The translations under genes and the position numbers were made by a program. DNA of 64,000 bases from Trichobilharzia regenti (Eukaryota; Platyhelminthes; Trematoda; Strigeidida; Schistosomatidae): positions 62,654,440-62,718,439 of the forward strand of contig OX235262.1 in the NCBI GenBank assembly GCA_944472135.2, read 5' to 3'. Shown one piece after another: positions 1 through 12,182 of this stretch. Position 1 is the first letter of the stretch. Each line of letters starts with the position of its first letter. The notes beneath the pieces were generated by a model. That model saw only the letters and a list, made by a program, of their open reading frames with translations. It made no database searches and was not told where the DNA came from.

Positions 1-781
1 CTTGTGTTTGTTGGAACAGTTAATCAGTAGTCATCAGTTAATATCCATCATCATGAAGACCAATGATATGCATTCGTTTCATGAACAGTCTGACTTCCTC
101 TGCTCTCCCCCCACCTTTCTATTATGGTATATTTGAAATTCGAATGAGAATAATTCCTCCGATGACTCGTCATCACATACATCTTGAAATACTGATTTTG
201 CAAGTATTCGACTTATTTCGAGGTAAACCATCTGACCAACTGACATCCTTCTGGGAATAAGACAGCATGGAACAAGTATCCTGTTTACCCTACTTTGTGA
301 TAACACCAACATGACCATGATGTGAATTTGAGTTTGCAAGGCGAGCACATTCATCATTCATCTAGTCAGTGATTCACAGTTGAAGACATGTGAGAGACCG
401 AAACCTCTGTTGTTGGGATGTTCGCTTAAACAGTGTTATTGAACTTGGTTTGCAAGAATGTATTGCAATCTGATCGGATGTGCATTAGTTAAAAGCACAA
501 CTCAAAACACCTATGCATCTGGAGTCAGGCTGGAAGTTTATTCACTTGATAATTAGTCAATATAACTCCATCTACATATATTTTAGCCGTCGTCATATTG
601 TGATAACAGTATAGTGAACTACAGACCAATAATTTCTACACTCTGACTTGTGGTCACTCAGTTGATTACAGAATCGACTTCCTGTGTAAAACAGTTTCAA
701 GTAACAAACTCGTTCCCATGTCTCTCTGATGTTGTTGTATATGACTTCTTATCGTATAATAAAATGAGGTTACATGCATGA

Positions 782-1255
782 TCAAAATAATTTGTATATT
801 GAGCTGAGATTGGTTAGAGAACCATTGGAAAACTTGGGAGTACTGGATAGTTGTTTCGTCCTAGCTTTGGACTCGTTATCAGTACACACTCACCGGGGTT
901 CGAACCCACAACCTTCCGGTTTCAAGATAAGCTCGTGAACAGTAGGGTGCAGCAGGTCGGGTGTGAGGACAAATACTTGCCAAAGACATTGGCTAAGGGT
1001 CGTGCTATCTCGTGAATTGGCAGAAGTTAGAATTCATGTGCCATTGGATCGGGTCCCAGTGGCTTAATGGTATACGAGCTCGCCTTGTAACCAGAAGGTC
1101 CTGGGTTCGAACCCTGCTGAAGAGTCCCACACTAGGTTGGCGAAACAGTTGTCTGTCCAGTACTCCTTTCAGGTTTTCCAATGGTTCTCTCACCAGTGTC
1201 AGCTCATGATGAAATCCTATAACCAATCAAATCCCCACAAATCAACACTTAAATT
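782..1255 (+). mobile_element. Hammerhead/tRNA-like foldback element, copy A (degenerate)
   Basis: Two inverted halves face outward. About 797-940 reads on the minus strand and about 960-1250 on the plus strand, each ending in the shared motif around AGAGAACCATTGG or its complement. Each half has a tRNA-like stretch with an A-box-like segment (about 1057-1085 on +) and a B-box-like GGTTCGAACCC (897-907 in the left half; GGGTTCGAACCC at 1101-1112 in the right half). A hammerhead-like tail follows. In this copy the ribozyme is degraded: stem II is disrupted (about 1117-1170). This matches the description of schistosome Sm-alpha SINE-like elements, but the family assignment is from memory. Confidence 0.7.
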
Positions 1256-1259
1256 TGAA

Positions 1260-4125
1260 TATTTTTAGTGTCAAAGTATAATTCGTCGGTAGCATAGTAA
1301 AGATGAGTGCAGAATGGGAGTGAATACTATCATTTATTGAGTGCAATGCTAGTGCACACAGCTAACGAGTACCAAAAGAAAATGGGCTAGCACTCCTAGC
1401 CTCCGTTAATCAGATAACACTGAACTGTAACAAAAAATGATGTGACTCGACTCATGTTGATTCACTGTTTGATTAAGAGAGGAAATTAGTCAGTCGTACC
1501 AATGGAGAAATGTCTGACATAGTGAAATATTACCTGTATATTGGTTTATCACATAGCACAATTCATAACCTGGAATATAAAATTCCCCATAGAAATGAGA
1601 CAAAGATGAGTTTGTCTCCTTGATACTTCGACTGAGATGAACTAAGCCAAACATGATGAGGTGGTATTCTATTCAATCTAAAACTCACTACTCCATACAT
1701 TGTCACCCATACAAAATCAGACTTTTCTTCTCTTGTCTTTGTTCTCCTTCTAGTTCAAATGTCTTCTCTCTACACATGGTATGTGCATGTTTATTTATGT
1801 GTGTCTGTGTGTTGTACTGTGAATATACCCCAGAGTTGTCTTTCTACTTAATATTTCCTTTTTATGAGAAGGCATTGAAAAGTGGTTATTAAATACATAT
1901 GGGGCAACTTTGCTCAACTTCTTAGATCAAATTAGTTTTTGCCTTATTTAGCTGGGATGAGTCATTAACCTTCTTCTCTCCCTCTCCCCACTACTCTTCC
2001 ACTCTCCTCTGTCTCCTCCTCTATCACACACACAAAAGCTCATGCATAGATGGACAGACTCACTCATCTAATCCTATGTAGTCTACAGTTTTTGCCTTTC
2101 TAGTTTAGAATTTTGAAGATCTGACCCATTAGTTTTAACAGAGACAAATCTGTTTTCTTCGTGTTTCGTTTTTGCATAGGATTTTCTAGCCAGTCAGACA
2201 TTTCTCAAATTAGTCAGACACCCAGCGGATGTGTTAGAAGTAGTATACTCATCATTATTTGTCAGAAAACTATTAGATGAATTGAGTTCGCTATTACAAG
2301 CGAAAGCAGTTCTCCCACCTCTTACATACGCTGACTAAATTCCTTTTGAGATCAAAACAGAAAAATAGGACGAAGAAGAAGAAAGCTTTTTGTCTGCCAA
2401 ACAAAAAAGTATGCAATCTAGCAATCGATACAATCAAAAGGGGACTCTTAGTCTTCGATGTTTTCAATCACTCTTAAGATAATATCGAGCTCTGTTGGTT
2501 ACTGCTCTGAAATGAAGTCGATATTCTCTTCTCAAAAGACACCATCTATCAGCTAAGTATTATTAATTGAATGTTTCTTATGCCACATGTCTTCAAATGT
2601 ATTTCTCAAACATGTAATGCGCTGTAGTATTCACCAAGTAATATGTCGCAGTATATGCTTGTAGAAGGCATTGGATAAGGATAGAGCTTGCTCCATTTCA
2701 CAACGAATTCAAAGAATTCGAAAATCACGTCTTATTGGATTTCAGTAGAGTGAGTGATTTGAAGGAAAACAAAACTGTCCTAATAAATGACTGTTAACTT
2801 CTCTCTTTCTCTCTTCATTGATCATATTTTGAAGATATCCGGTACAAGTATATTACTACTTCATACCAAATTTCCACATGATCTAACTGGCATCATTTAG
2901 AGAATGACTGAAAACTATAGAGTATATGAAACGTCAACACTGCCCATCACAGTGATCCATCTATCCATCCAAGGATGTACCTTGCGAAATTTAGTCCACA
3001 AGCTGAGCACATGTTTCATATGTGTAACATATATCCCAACCACTCGAAATCATGAAGCTTGAGGACTTCACCAGTCAGTCGACCAGTTTTCTGACATTAA
3101 TAGCCTAAAGTCTGTGGAGATTATGAAGGTTCACGAAGAGGTACCACTGTTGTAATTTTTTGTAATAGTAGTATTAGTATTTCGAGATGACAGAATTACA
3201 AGAATTTGACCAAAACACAGAGAGGGCGGAATTCAGGAATTTGTATTTGGCAGAATTGTTGTTCAATTCATATAAGAAATATATTAACAATCAACAGTAA
3301 GTATTTAAACAATACAGAGATAGAAATCACCACAACCACCAAACAAACAGTTAAATAAGTGAAATATTTTCAAAGTGTGACGCTGATGAGACTAGATATT
3401 AAAACACATAGGATTCTGCTAGTAAATTTAGATTAGAAATGTTTATTCCAATGTGCTTGAACACCGAGTGTAGAAATAGGTTGCCTTATACCGTCAGTTG
3501 GGTTTAATTAATGTTATTATATTTGACGGGCAGAGGGCAGAATACAGTAATTTTTTTGAATAGATATCTAATGAGTATTGCATAGTTAAGTTCGCCAGTA
3601 ATCCTGAACAAATCGACTTCACTTGTTAGGTAAGACACCAATGTAGTTCAGTCAATTTGTATACTACTGATTACTTTTAACAGGTTATGAACCCCTCCCA
3701 TACAGTCTAAAGCTACCATTCTAAAATTGGCCAATATACTGACTTCTCCTAACATTGTTTCAGATGAAAAATTACGTGATCAGTGTGATGTCGCTAGATA
3801 GAGTGAGGAGCCTATGAAAGCAAAAACAAACTTAGTCATACGACAAGTAATGGTCTTGATAAGCAAACTGGCAATCGGATTACGTAAAGGCGGGGAGACA
3901 GAGTGAGGGAACACCTCTGACACTCACTACAACTTACTGCAAACTCTCACAAAACGAAGTGTATCTTATTCTAGGGATTTCAAAAAATTAAAGCGCCATA
4001 CACTTGATCGCATTGATGCAATCAGTTCTCGTGTTGTAGGGCTAAAAAGGAACATATCTTTGGGAAGCCAGTTCTGTTTGAACTTTCAACTGATGAACAC
4101 CCACAATTTGAGGAATACATTTCTG
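1260..4125. other. Non-coding part of left arm, no gene recognised
   Basis: No coding region I can support. The segment is recognisable in inverted form at about 47650-50380 in the right arm at moderate identity, with pyrimidine-rich (about 1965-2035) and TG-rich (about 1780-1820) stretches. It may be upstream or distal intronic sequence of the zinc-finger gene, whose 5' exons were not found. Confidence 0.5.
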
Positions 4126-4520
4126 GAAGATTTCATTATGAGCTGACATCAGTTAGAGAACCATTGGAAAACCTTGGAGTACTGGACAACTGTTTCGTCC
4201 TAGTTTGGGACTCTTTATCAGTACGCACCCACACAGTCTGGTTCGAACCCAGGACCTTCTGGTTACAAGGCGAGCTCGTAGGCCATTGAGCCACTGGGAC
4301 CCGATCCAATGGTTCTTGAATTCTAACTTCCGCCAGTTCACGACATAGCGCGACCACTTCGCAATGTCTTCTTCGATGAGTTACGCACCCACCAGGTGCG
4401 TACTGTTGAAGAGTCCCAAACTAGGACGAAACAGCTGTTCAGTACTCCCAAGTTTTCCAGTGGTTCTCTAACTGAAGTCAGCTCATGGTGAAATCTTCCA
4501 TACAATCAAACAAAATCCCA
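4126..4520 (+). mobile_element. Hammerhead/tRNA-like foldback element, copy B
   Basis: Inverted halves: 4135-4350 reads on minus and 4370-4500 on plus. The minus half holds a hammerhead-like segment (4179-4224), a B-box-like block (about 4240-4255) and an A-box-like block (about 4275-4300). The plus half keeps the hammerhead tail at 4400-4445. The outer ends, about 4123-4150 and 4470-4495, are inverted copies of each other. It sits directly before Penelope-like coding remnants and is absent from the matching place in the right arm (about 47690). Confidence 0.75.
4400..4445 (+). ncRNA. Hammerhead ribozyme motif, probably inactive
   Basis: Stem I GTACTG pairs with CAGTAC. Stem II GTCC pairs with GGAC around the loop CAAACTA, followed by GAAA and a GTT cleavage triplet. 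The core reads TTGAAGA where a hammerhead needs CUGANGA, so C3, which pairs with G8 in the active fold, is changed to U. I expect loss or strong reduction of self-cleavage. The opposite half (4179-4224, minus) has A at the same core position. Confidence 0.65.
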
Positions 4521-4559
4521 ACAAAACCATTACTTGAATACATTTCTCTTGTCATCGAA

Positions 4560-5200
4560 AAACAGTCCCAGTTTGCTAATCTCAAACATCTTGACAGCCT
4601 CAAGCAAGTGGTAGCAGAGAAGAGATTTCCGACTGATCTAGTAAATATGTAATCAACTATTCTTCCGTCACCCTTTCTGAAACTCAGCTACAAGCCCTAT
4701 CACCAGGTCCCAAGTTCTGTAACAGTTCATCCAAAGTCAACAGGTTGCATACTCAAGTACAATTCGAAAATTTAATTAACCAGACCGACGATCTCACGCC
4801 CAAATCACCTCAGGAATTCCGACATTTTAAATCTACAGTTTTTGACTGATTACTCGTTCAAAACCTAGCTCGAATAATCTTCTGGCCAAAGAGCATATAG
4901 ACCAACTTAAAGAACTAGAGAGGAATGATCGTATTATCATATGTCGTTCAGACAAAGGTGGGAGTGTTGTAGTTATGAATTCGCCAAGATTATAATGATA
5001 AAACCTCAGTGATCCTCTCTGACCAAATGAAATTCACCAAACCTGATGGTGAAAAGAACAAGACACATCTAATTGAAAATCAACTGACTGATATCTTAAA
5101 GAACATAAGGAATAAGTTAGCAATCTCGTCAGATATATATGAACACATCCAACCAGTAGGATCCATAACACCACGTTATAGAAGATAACTATGCCATTTT
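4560..5200 (+). pseudogene. Penelope-like element N-terminal remnant
   Basis: Broken reading frames on + give peptides such as LSETQLQALSPGPKFC (about 4670-4720), then RSDKGGSVVVMN (about 4945-4980) followed by DYNDKTSVILSDQMKF and an IRNKLAISSDIYEHIQP-like stretch. The SDKG-V-VM-DY order is typical of the region before and at the start of the reverse transcriptase in Penelope-like elements. In-frame stops and shifts (for example near 4650, 4845 and 4885) show that it is dead. The block is missing from the right arm, so it was either inserted in the left arm or lost from the right. No catalytic RT motif is present. Confidence 0.65.
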
Positions 5201-5329
5201 TGTAGACATTTCTGACTTAATTCAATACATACATTTCGCGAGGAAATGATATAAGCTAGACGAAGATCATTGAAAACCAAGGACAAGTAGATGTGTATTA
5301 TGTCCTAACTTGAAACACTTTAGCAGTTC

Positions 5330-5745
5330 ACATTCTGGAGCTCCACAATCGATCTAACACAATAACTTCATTCAGGTTTTGAGACCTGCCAGCTAACCAT
5401 GTAGCCACTCGGTTGGAATTCAATCATCCATGAATTGTAACTTTGTCAACTCTTGGTACAACCTTTCCACTAACCAATGTCACGAATGAGTGGAATCCGC
5501 TTCGCCTTGACATGGTTGACACAGAGACTTCTAAACAATATCCACTGAGGAGGTGAAGATTGATATCCACATTTTCCGTCTTGCGAGAATTCGAATTAAT
5601 TTCAATGCATATTTCATCAAGAAGGCCATGGGTGTTTCGACCCAATGAGCTTATATGCACGCACTACCGAAGAGTCCTAAAATATGACGAAACTGCTGTC
5701 CAGAGCTCTTTACTTATCGTTGATTCTCTAATTGAAGTTGGTTTG
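5330..5745 (+). repeat. Degenerate hammerhead/tRNA-like element remnant
   Basis: About 5645-5745 on + resembles the hammerhead tail (GAAGAGTCC, then a GACGAAAC-like stretch, then the GATTCTCTAATTGAAG end). About 5370-5420 resembles an inverted tRNA-like half. The same remnant can be followed in the right arm at about 46490-46990, so this copy is older than the inverted duplication. Confidence 0.5.
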
Positions 5746-6640
5746 TAACGAAAATAACTAATTGTTTCCATTAACAGTCAAACTAAATAAGTAGTTTACT
5801 ATTATTACTTATTCTGTTCAGAGCGTGAGGAAGAACTGTTTGCTGTTGTGAATAGAGTGAGACCAAATAAGACAAAATGCAATGAAGGCAGTTGAAAACA
5901 CCCCGAACAGATGGACCAAAAACAGAAAGAAATAAAAACAAACAGTGAAAAACATCACTGGTATTTTTTATAGTTTGGTTTGTAAGCGTAAGTTATGTTT
6001 TTACGAGTTGATGTCAATCCGTGATCAACTCGTAAAACATCCTGGTAAGAAAAACAAGATGATAAAAATGTTTATGTGTTGTGTGTCTGTGTTGATCACG
6101 ATCACTAGAAACATTCATTGTAAGAGTTGTCGATCAGTTGAATCATCCACTCACTCATCACACACCCACAACATAGGAAAACATCATCCCCTATGTATGC
6201 CAATTCAGAGTGTGTTTGTATGTTCACTATTATATGTGTGCGTGCGTGCATGTGGGTGTGTATTGGGAATATGCCTGATAGTTTTTTTCTTTCTTTCTTT
6301 CTTTCTACCACCACTAATCTCATATCCTCATGAGCAGATCTCAAAAGTCAGTCTACTGAGAACAATAGACAAAGGGTAGGATTGGAATAAGGAGACAGTT
6401 GTAGATTAGTGGAGGAATGATGATCATGAATAGCCAACCAGCTGCTGCTTTATCATTCGTCAATCCGTTCAGACTAATCTGAGTCATACATTTATTTATT
6501 GATTCATTTATTTATTCATGTGTTCATTCATAGCATAGTATATTTTATCCCAAAGAGCAATCTGCCTAGTCGGAACACAACTCATAATTTTTACTAGGAT
6601 TAATTTATCAAACTACGATTTCATATTTTGGACTATTAGA

Positions 6641-7081
6641 TTGAAATTTTCATCCAAACACAAAACAGTGGATTATACTGACTTCGAAATGACTTCGGAA
6701 TTATTGAGAATACGGAATCCGTTAAGTGAGAAACAGTCTGAAAATAATGGTGATGCTAGTAACAATTCTTCTGTGATAAAATCTGACAAGAGTGACAGTG
6801 ACCATCACTCAAACCTCGACAATTCATCAGCCATCAAGGAAAGACAGTGTTCTCCTAATTCCCCTCAACTGGAGAGACATCAATCCATCAGTCAATGTTC
6901 AGTGTTCCCCTCGACAATCATGAATAATCCATGTCCAGTGAAATCAACCTCACCACCCAAATCAGTCTTCCCAAGCTTAGGTCAAATTGACTTGAATAAA
7001 ATATGGAATATTTGTGAAGGAGGAGGTGGAGGTTTCCGTTATCAAATTCGACGACCTGTAGAACCGTGGAAATATTATGAG
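6641..7081 (+). CDS. C2H2 zinc-finger gene, left copy, 5'-most recognised coding exon
   Basis: Open frame that ends at a clean donor (GAG then GTATGT at 7082). It joins in phase 0 to the exon at 9954. The first ATG in frame is at 6689; an in-frame stop lies near 6536. The true exon start could instead be a splice acceptor (AG at 6596 or 6638) fed by unseen upstream exons. The sequence is low-complexity and Ser/Asn/Asp-rich, with a polyglycine run, and ends in FRYQIRRPVEPWKYYE just before the first zinc finger of the next exon. No known domain is seen in this piece. The right copy (45691-45251) encodes the same residues, so conservation between the two says nothing about function here. Confidence 0.7.
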
Positions 7082-8400
7082 GTATGTTTATTCTATGTAC
7101 TCATTGTATGTAAGTCGAATTCTGTGTAGTGTAATATTAGTGGTAGTAATTTTGGTTTCTCTTTCCTACATTTTATAAGTCAATGAGGGAATATGAGATA
7201 TTCGTAGTTTTGTATTGTTGTCTTGAATGACATCTATCTTGAACTCATCTGCATAGATATTTCACTTGTATATCCTCTAATCATATGCAAATGGAGTCGA
7301 ACTCACATCATGGTTTCACACAACAAATTATCGTGAATTGGTGTACAGTTTCTGTAGATTTATGACTACTCATAAATGTGATACCTGCTTATCGTTAAAT
7401 TATTTGATTTTATCTTACAGAGTTGTAAAACATTGGCCTAATTAGTCTGCCTGTTGTGGTTTCGGTAGCCACCAATTGACATGATTATTTGTTTCCCAGT
7501 AGTCACGTTGAGTTTTTGTGCTTGGATGATGCGTTACCATATGAGGCGTGTTGATATTTGAATGTATTTATGTGACTAGTTTATGCTGACAGTCATTATT
7601 TGTGACATTTCAACATGTATTCGTATTAAGTAGTCCCAGTTGGATTGTTGTGAAGTTGCTCTGATGTTTCACCATGCCTCTCATTCTCTGATGGGTATTC
7701 ATGTAATCGAATTTTATTTCTTCCATGGTTGAAAAGAGTAGCGGGAGACACAGAGAAGTGGTCAACTGAATTCCTTTTAAGTGTAATGCTCTTCAGTAAT
7801 GTCCATTCACAACCCGACAGATGATTGGTTCATTGACACATGATGAAACAAAATGAATTCCCACAAAACCCGTCAACTCTCAATTCTGTCCTACTCACAT
7901 TTTAAATATCCTTCTTGCACTGATTTCTCTCATTTTCAACCTTGGCCTATAATTGATGTTTATAAACTGAGTTCCGTTGTTTTTGATATCTTATTTTTAT
8001 TTATTTATTTGTTCATTAATCCCTACAGGCTAAATCTTGTCATGTCATGTCATGTTATGTTAGAGTGTCAGATGTTTATCATAGTCTATAGTGGATCATG
8101 TTTGTTACATATTTATTGAGTTCAAATATGCTTTCCTGCAATGTTTCCACGTTTATTAACTGATGTGTTTGCAGACAGTTGACAGCAGTAGTTGCGTATT
8201 AGTTCACCTATTATATACAGATGACATGATGAAACATGATCATTTGGGGGATGGTATGTTTGAGACTTGACATATATGAGTAGTTACTGCTCAACTTGTT
8301 GACCGAGTTAATGTGGTTCTAGATCTTCTGTCCCATTTGTCATGTGGGTAGTTGAATTTTCCCAAATGTCCATGAAGCATGATAATGCCATGCTATCCAA

Positions 8401-8427
8401 CAGAGAGAGAGAGAGAGAGAGAGAGCT
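8401..8427 (+). repeat. (AG)n microsatellite
   Basis: Uninterrupted AG dinucleotide run in intron 1. The right-arm counterpart at about 43908-43930 is an interrupted, shorter CT run. Confidence 0.9.
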
Positions 8428-9129
8428 AGTCAGCCTGAGATCCACACTTCTCTTCCGACGGGAATAAGTAGTGTAAGTAGTAAGACACATAGCCACTTAT
8501 GGAGTGGTTTCCAGCTATGCAGGTTGTGTGGGCTCACTTCCCAGGTGTTTCCATTAATTACTGATTGGTGAGTTATAGTGGACGTTTGGACTGATTACTA
8601 AGCATCCATCAGCTTGTTGTTAGCGGAAGATTGCTTTGTGCATGTTCTGTGTATAATTAGCTGACTACATGTTAGAGGGACGAATGTTGTATTCCATAAT
8701 GCTTCTGACAAGTGTTTCATATTCACTAACATGATAGTCGAAGTAGGGAGAAATAGATACAGAATATCGACTAAGAAGTAGAGAGACAGATATGATTGTT
8801 GCTGCAAACAGTTGAACAGTTTCATCCTTCAAACACTACAACGAATCATGGTAATACCGATTTGAGAGAGGTTAAAAATGGTATTCTATAAGATTATGAA
8901 TTGCAGTTGACAACTGCTAGTTTCACCAGTCATTTATTGTATTCCATAGTCATTCAAAATGTAGATTCCACTTTCATTCATAGAATCTTCACTTTTTCAA
9001 TGAGTGAAGTAACATTATTTAGAATCAAATGGTGTATGACCACGAATTGGTCAACGGTTACATTTCATTTTTCACAAAGAATCAATGTATTCACATATTG
9101 GAATATTGAAGAGTGATTTCCATCAGTAA

Positions 9130-9840
9130 ATAGGATGTTGCTGCCATCATGTCACTTTGCAGAATAACCTGAAGACTAACAACATATGATTTGTGAATGT
9201 TAAACAGAATTAAGTTACATTTGAGTGTGAATATAGTATATTGACTACAGGTTGGATTTAATGGACAAAAGCGGAAACTGACAATCCATGTAGAATAGCG
9301 CAATTAGTTATGTGATTATACTCAACCTTAAGGAAGGAATGACCCAAAATGAAAATCATGGATACATGCCACATAGATGGATGGACGAATAAGTTAATGA
9401 ATGTTCTTCTTATCTAAACCTCGTTTTTCACATATTTATCATTATGACTCTTACCAATGAAATCTTAGCTGGATGAATGAATGTTCAACTGATTTGAACG
9501 TTCTTTGGCACACATGTATCATGCCACTTTGCAGAATACACTGAAAGCAAACAACCTAGGACACAAGTGATTGCTGAATGTTAATAAGAATGAAGTTTCA
9601 TTCCGTTTTGAATAGTAACATATCGAATACAGGTTAGATTTAATGGACAACAATGGACACTGACAATCCATGTAGAATAGCGTATTTCATCATGTGATGA
9701 TGATGGTGATGATTAACCTTAGAGAAGGAATGACTGCGAAAGAACCTCGTGTCATAAAGTCGACATAGATGGATGGATGAATCAGCGAGTGTTGGAATGT
9801 CCCACCGATTTGAACCTTTCTCACATGTATATAATTATGA
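9130..9840 (+). repeat. Tandem duplication of about 385 bp in intron 1
   Basis: Unit 1 (about 9130-9514) and unit 2 (about 9515-9840) share, in order, a CACTTTGCAGAATA motif, a CAGGTT-AGATTTAATGGACAA block, a CTGACAATCCATGTAGAATAGCG block, an AAGGAATGAC block and a CATAGATGGATGGA block. The right arm has only one unit, and that unit is the one interrupted by the LTR retrotransposon. Confidence 0.8.
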
Positions 9841-9953
9841 TGTTATGTGAATAAGTAAATAAGTCAAAGTTAACTGTGACATTGACATTTGACTGAATGA
9901 TTCAACATGTGTTTATTTATTTATTTATTCTCATTCTTCTTCTTGTTATCTAG

Positions 9954-12182
9954 AGCAGGAAGAGTGATGGATCAAAAGTCTATCTGTGCAGACTGTGTGG
10001 CTCCAGTTATAAACACAAGAAATCATTGAATAAACACTGGAGGGATAAACACTATTCAGAGTTGATGAAGAAGGTTGGGGGTGAGGATAATCCTGCAGTC
10101 GGTGGTGACATAGACAACGGCGATGGCGATGGTGACGGTGATGGTGATGAAGGAGATGGAGATGATGCAGAGTGTGATGTAGACGGTGATGATTGTGTTG
10201 AAGGTGATGCTAAGACGATGACGACAAGTTCCAATGGACCTCTCTCATCTATTGAGAATATCGGTGGCAATAAAGCGAATAGCAGGTATACGAACACGCC
10301 CGCTTCGTTGGGGACAATTCACTCGATGGGAGATGAAGATTGTGAAAATCGACCACCCAATGCAAACAATGTGTTATCAGGTTATGGAGTGGTGAGATCA
10401 CAGAATTTCGTTGACGACTGTAGGGATGTGAGTGTGATGAGAGGAGGTGGGGGAGGTAGTGGTGGTGTTGGTGTTGGTGGTGATATGATGGCATTGGGAC
10501 GGAGTGGACGTGTTTCAGCCCCGATGGATTTTCGTGATCGTTTGTTCGTTTGTGGACGTAGGAGGTTATCAGTTGTTCCGTGTTCATCGTCTCCAAGCGA
10601 TCAAGGCAGAGTACACAAGCGAATTTCTGAATGTGGAGTTAAGCGTGTGAGATCACCGATGGATGGGAGTGAGAATGTGAATATGGATAGTAAGCGAAGA
10701 CACAGTGTGTTTCCATCCGTGAGAGATGGTTGTTACAGTGACATGAATGAGAAGGATCCAGAGGTGTCCACGAAGAACATTGGGGATAGTGAGTTGGTCT
10801 CGAGTGGTCCGAGTCAGTTTGATGTGAGTTCTGTGGATGTATGTGAAGGTGGAGTGTCTGGAGAAGGAATGGAACCACTCGATTTGTCAGTGATGAAGCC
10901 GTTGAATACAGGAGTAATTGAATGTGTGTTAGACGGACGAGTGTCAGGTGGGAGTAGTGAGTGCAGTGAGGGGAGAGGTGATCTGAGTAAGAGAGTGAAT
11001 GGTGAAGGGAGTTGTTCGGTGAAGACTTGTGAGATGGAGACAGTGTCTGGAGGTAAATTTGTGTCTTCAGTGGAAGACGGTAGTGGGAGTAGGAAGAAGT
11101 CGACGCGTATTAGTCGTAGCTTGCTGATTGGTTTGTTGGAGACAGCAGTGAATATTGTGAAGAATGAGGTTGATGAGAATGTGGGTGACTCAATGCAGTT
11201 GTCGGCGACATGTTCGAGTTTGCTGTTGGCTATTGGTAGTTTGTTGGTTAGGCTGGGTGAGAAGAGACTTGATGTGTCGAGTGATTGTCCACGAAGTGAA
11301 TCATTCCAGACGAGTAATGTTTCCGTAGGTGAAGGAGGAGGAGTGAGGAGTGTTGAATGTCGCTCAGATTTGTCTGGTGTAGGTGTGTTGAACACGATGA
11401 ATATGAGAGATTTTGGACAAGTGTCTGTTGATCACTTTCCACCGTCACGTGACAATGCATTACACGATGGTAGTGTAGGTGATTCCGGATTGTTGACAAA
11501 TGACTCTGGTGTTGTGAATGTGGAAATATCAAGGTCGACTCGTAACGACAAAGAAGAAGATGACGACAGGTGTGTGGGTACTGGGACATGCGTAGGTAAA
11601 TGGGATGGTGAGTTCACTCGTTCATCTGAATCGCATCATGCAGGTGATGTGATGAATGAGAAAGAAATATGGTTCAAGGGAATGAGTGAAGAAGTGTCAT
11701 TCAGTGGTGAAGATGGAATGAAGAAGAGTGATTTGTCGGAGTCTACCTTCATCTGTCCCGTGTGCAAATTTCGTGCTCGTTGGTTCAGTGAGTTGCGTGC
11801 TCATATGGTGAACCATTCTGAACACCGGATGTTTGGCTGTTGTTACTGTCAGTATCGAGCTAAGTGGAAATGGGATGTCGCGAAGCATATACGTCGATGT
11901 CCATTGGGTCGTCATGTCTCTCACCTTCCCAATGAGGCGTTGTTGAGGATAGTGAAGTATCATGCACCTCGACAAGGCGATATATTGTATGGTTATTTCC
12001 CACAGAGGGGATTTCCTGGAGTGGGAGTTGACCATCCTCCGACTCCACCGAGTAGTGTGATGAATCATGGATATGAGAGGTTGGGTAATGAAGGTGTGTG
12101 TGAGTCTGGTGATGATGTTGGTGTGAATGGTGTTACTGAATATGATGGAGTCAGTGGATGTGAGGAGTTGATGCAGGATGAG
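9954..12182 (+). CDS. C2H2 zinc-finger protein, left copy, central exon
   Basis: Main exon, 743 codons, phase 0 at both ends (acceptor TAG at 9951-9953; donor GTGAGT at 12183). It opens with a C2H2 finger, YLCRLCGSSYKHKKSLNKHW then RDKH (C-x2-C-x12-H-x4-H). Next come an acidic Asp/Gly repeat (about 10100-10200), glycine runs and a long Ser-rich disordered region holding a PLDLS motif at about 10872-10886, the classic docking site of the CtBP corepressor. Near the end are a second C2H2 finger (about 11754-11816, C-x2-C-x12-H-x3-H) and a third of C2HC type (about 11838-11900). I infer a nuclear DNA-binding regulator, probably a repressor. No orthologue can be named from sequence alone. Together with 6689-7081 and 12872-12994 it would give about 914 residues. 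Confidence 0.85.

Larger units (their letters stand above)
7082..9953 (+). other. Intron 1 of left zinc-finger gene
   Basis: GT-AG intron, phase 0, with a pyrimidine-rich acceptor tract just before 9953. The part up to about 9045 is nearly identical to the right-arm intron. From about 9045 to 9900 the two intron copies are clearly diverged. It contains an (AG)n run at 8401-8427 and a local tandem duplication (9130-9840). No exon was recognised inside it. Confidence 0.75.

Noticed and set aside
5945..6379. 144-codon open frame upstream of the left gene
   Set aside because: It contains TG-repeat and TTTC-repeat translations, and the right arm does not keep the frame.
7853..8119. 88-codon open frame, identical in the right arm (44214-44480)
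   Set aside because: It lies in intron 1. Identity between arms covers the whole tract, including sequence outside the frame, so it is no evidence of coding.
10052..10297. Open frames on the minus strand opposite exon 2 (also at 10814-11395, and on + at 36658-37245)
   Set aside because: They are antisense shadows of the codon pattern of the zinc-finger exon; no domain or splice support.
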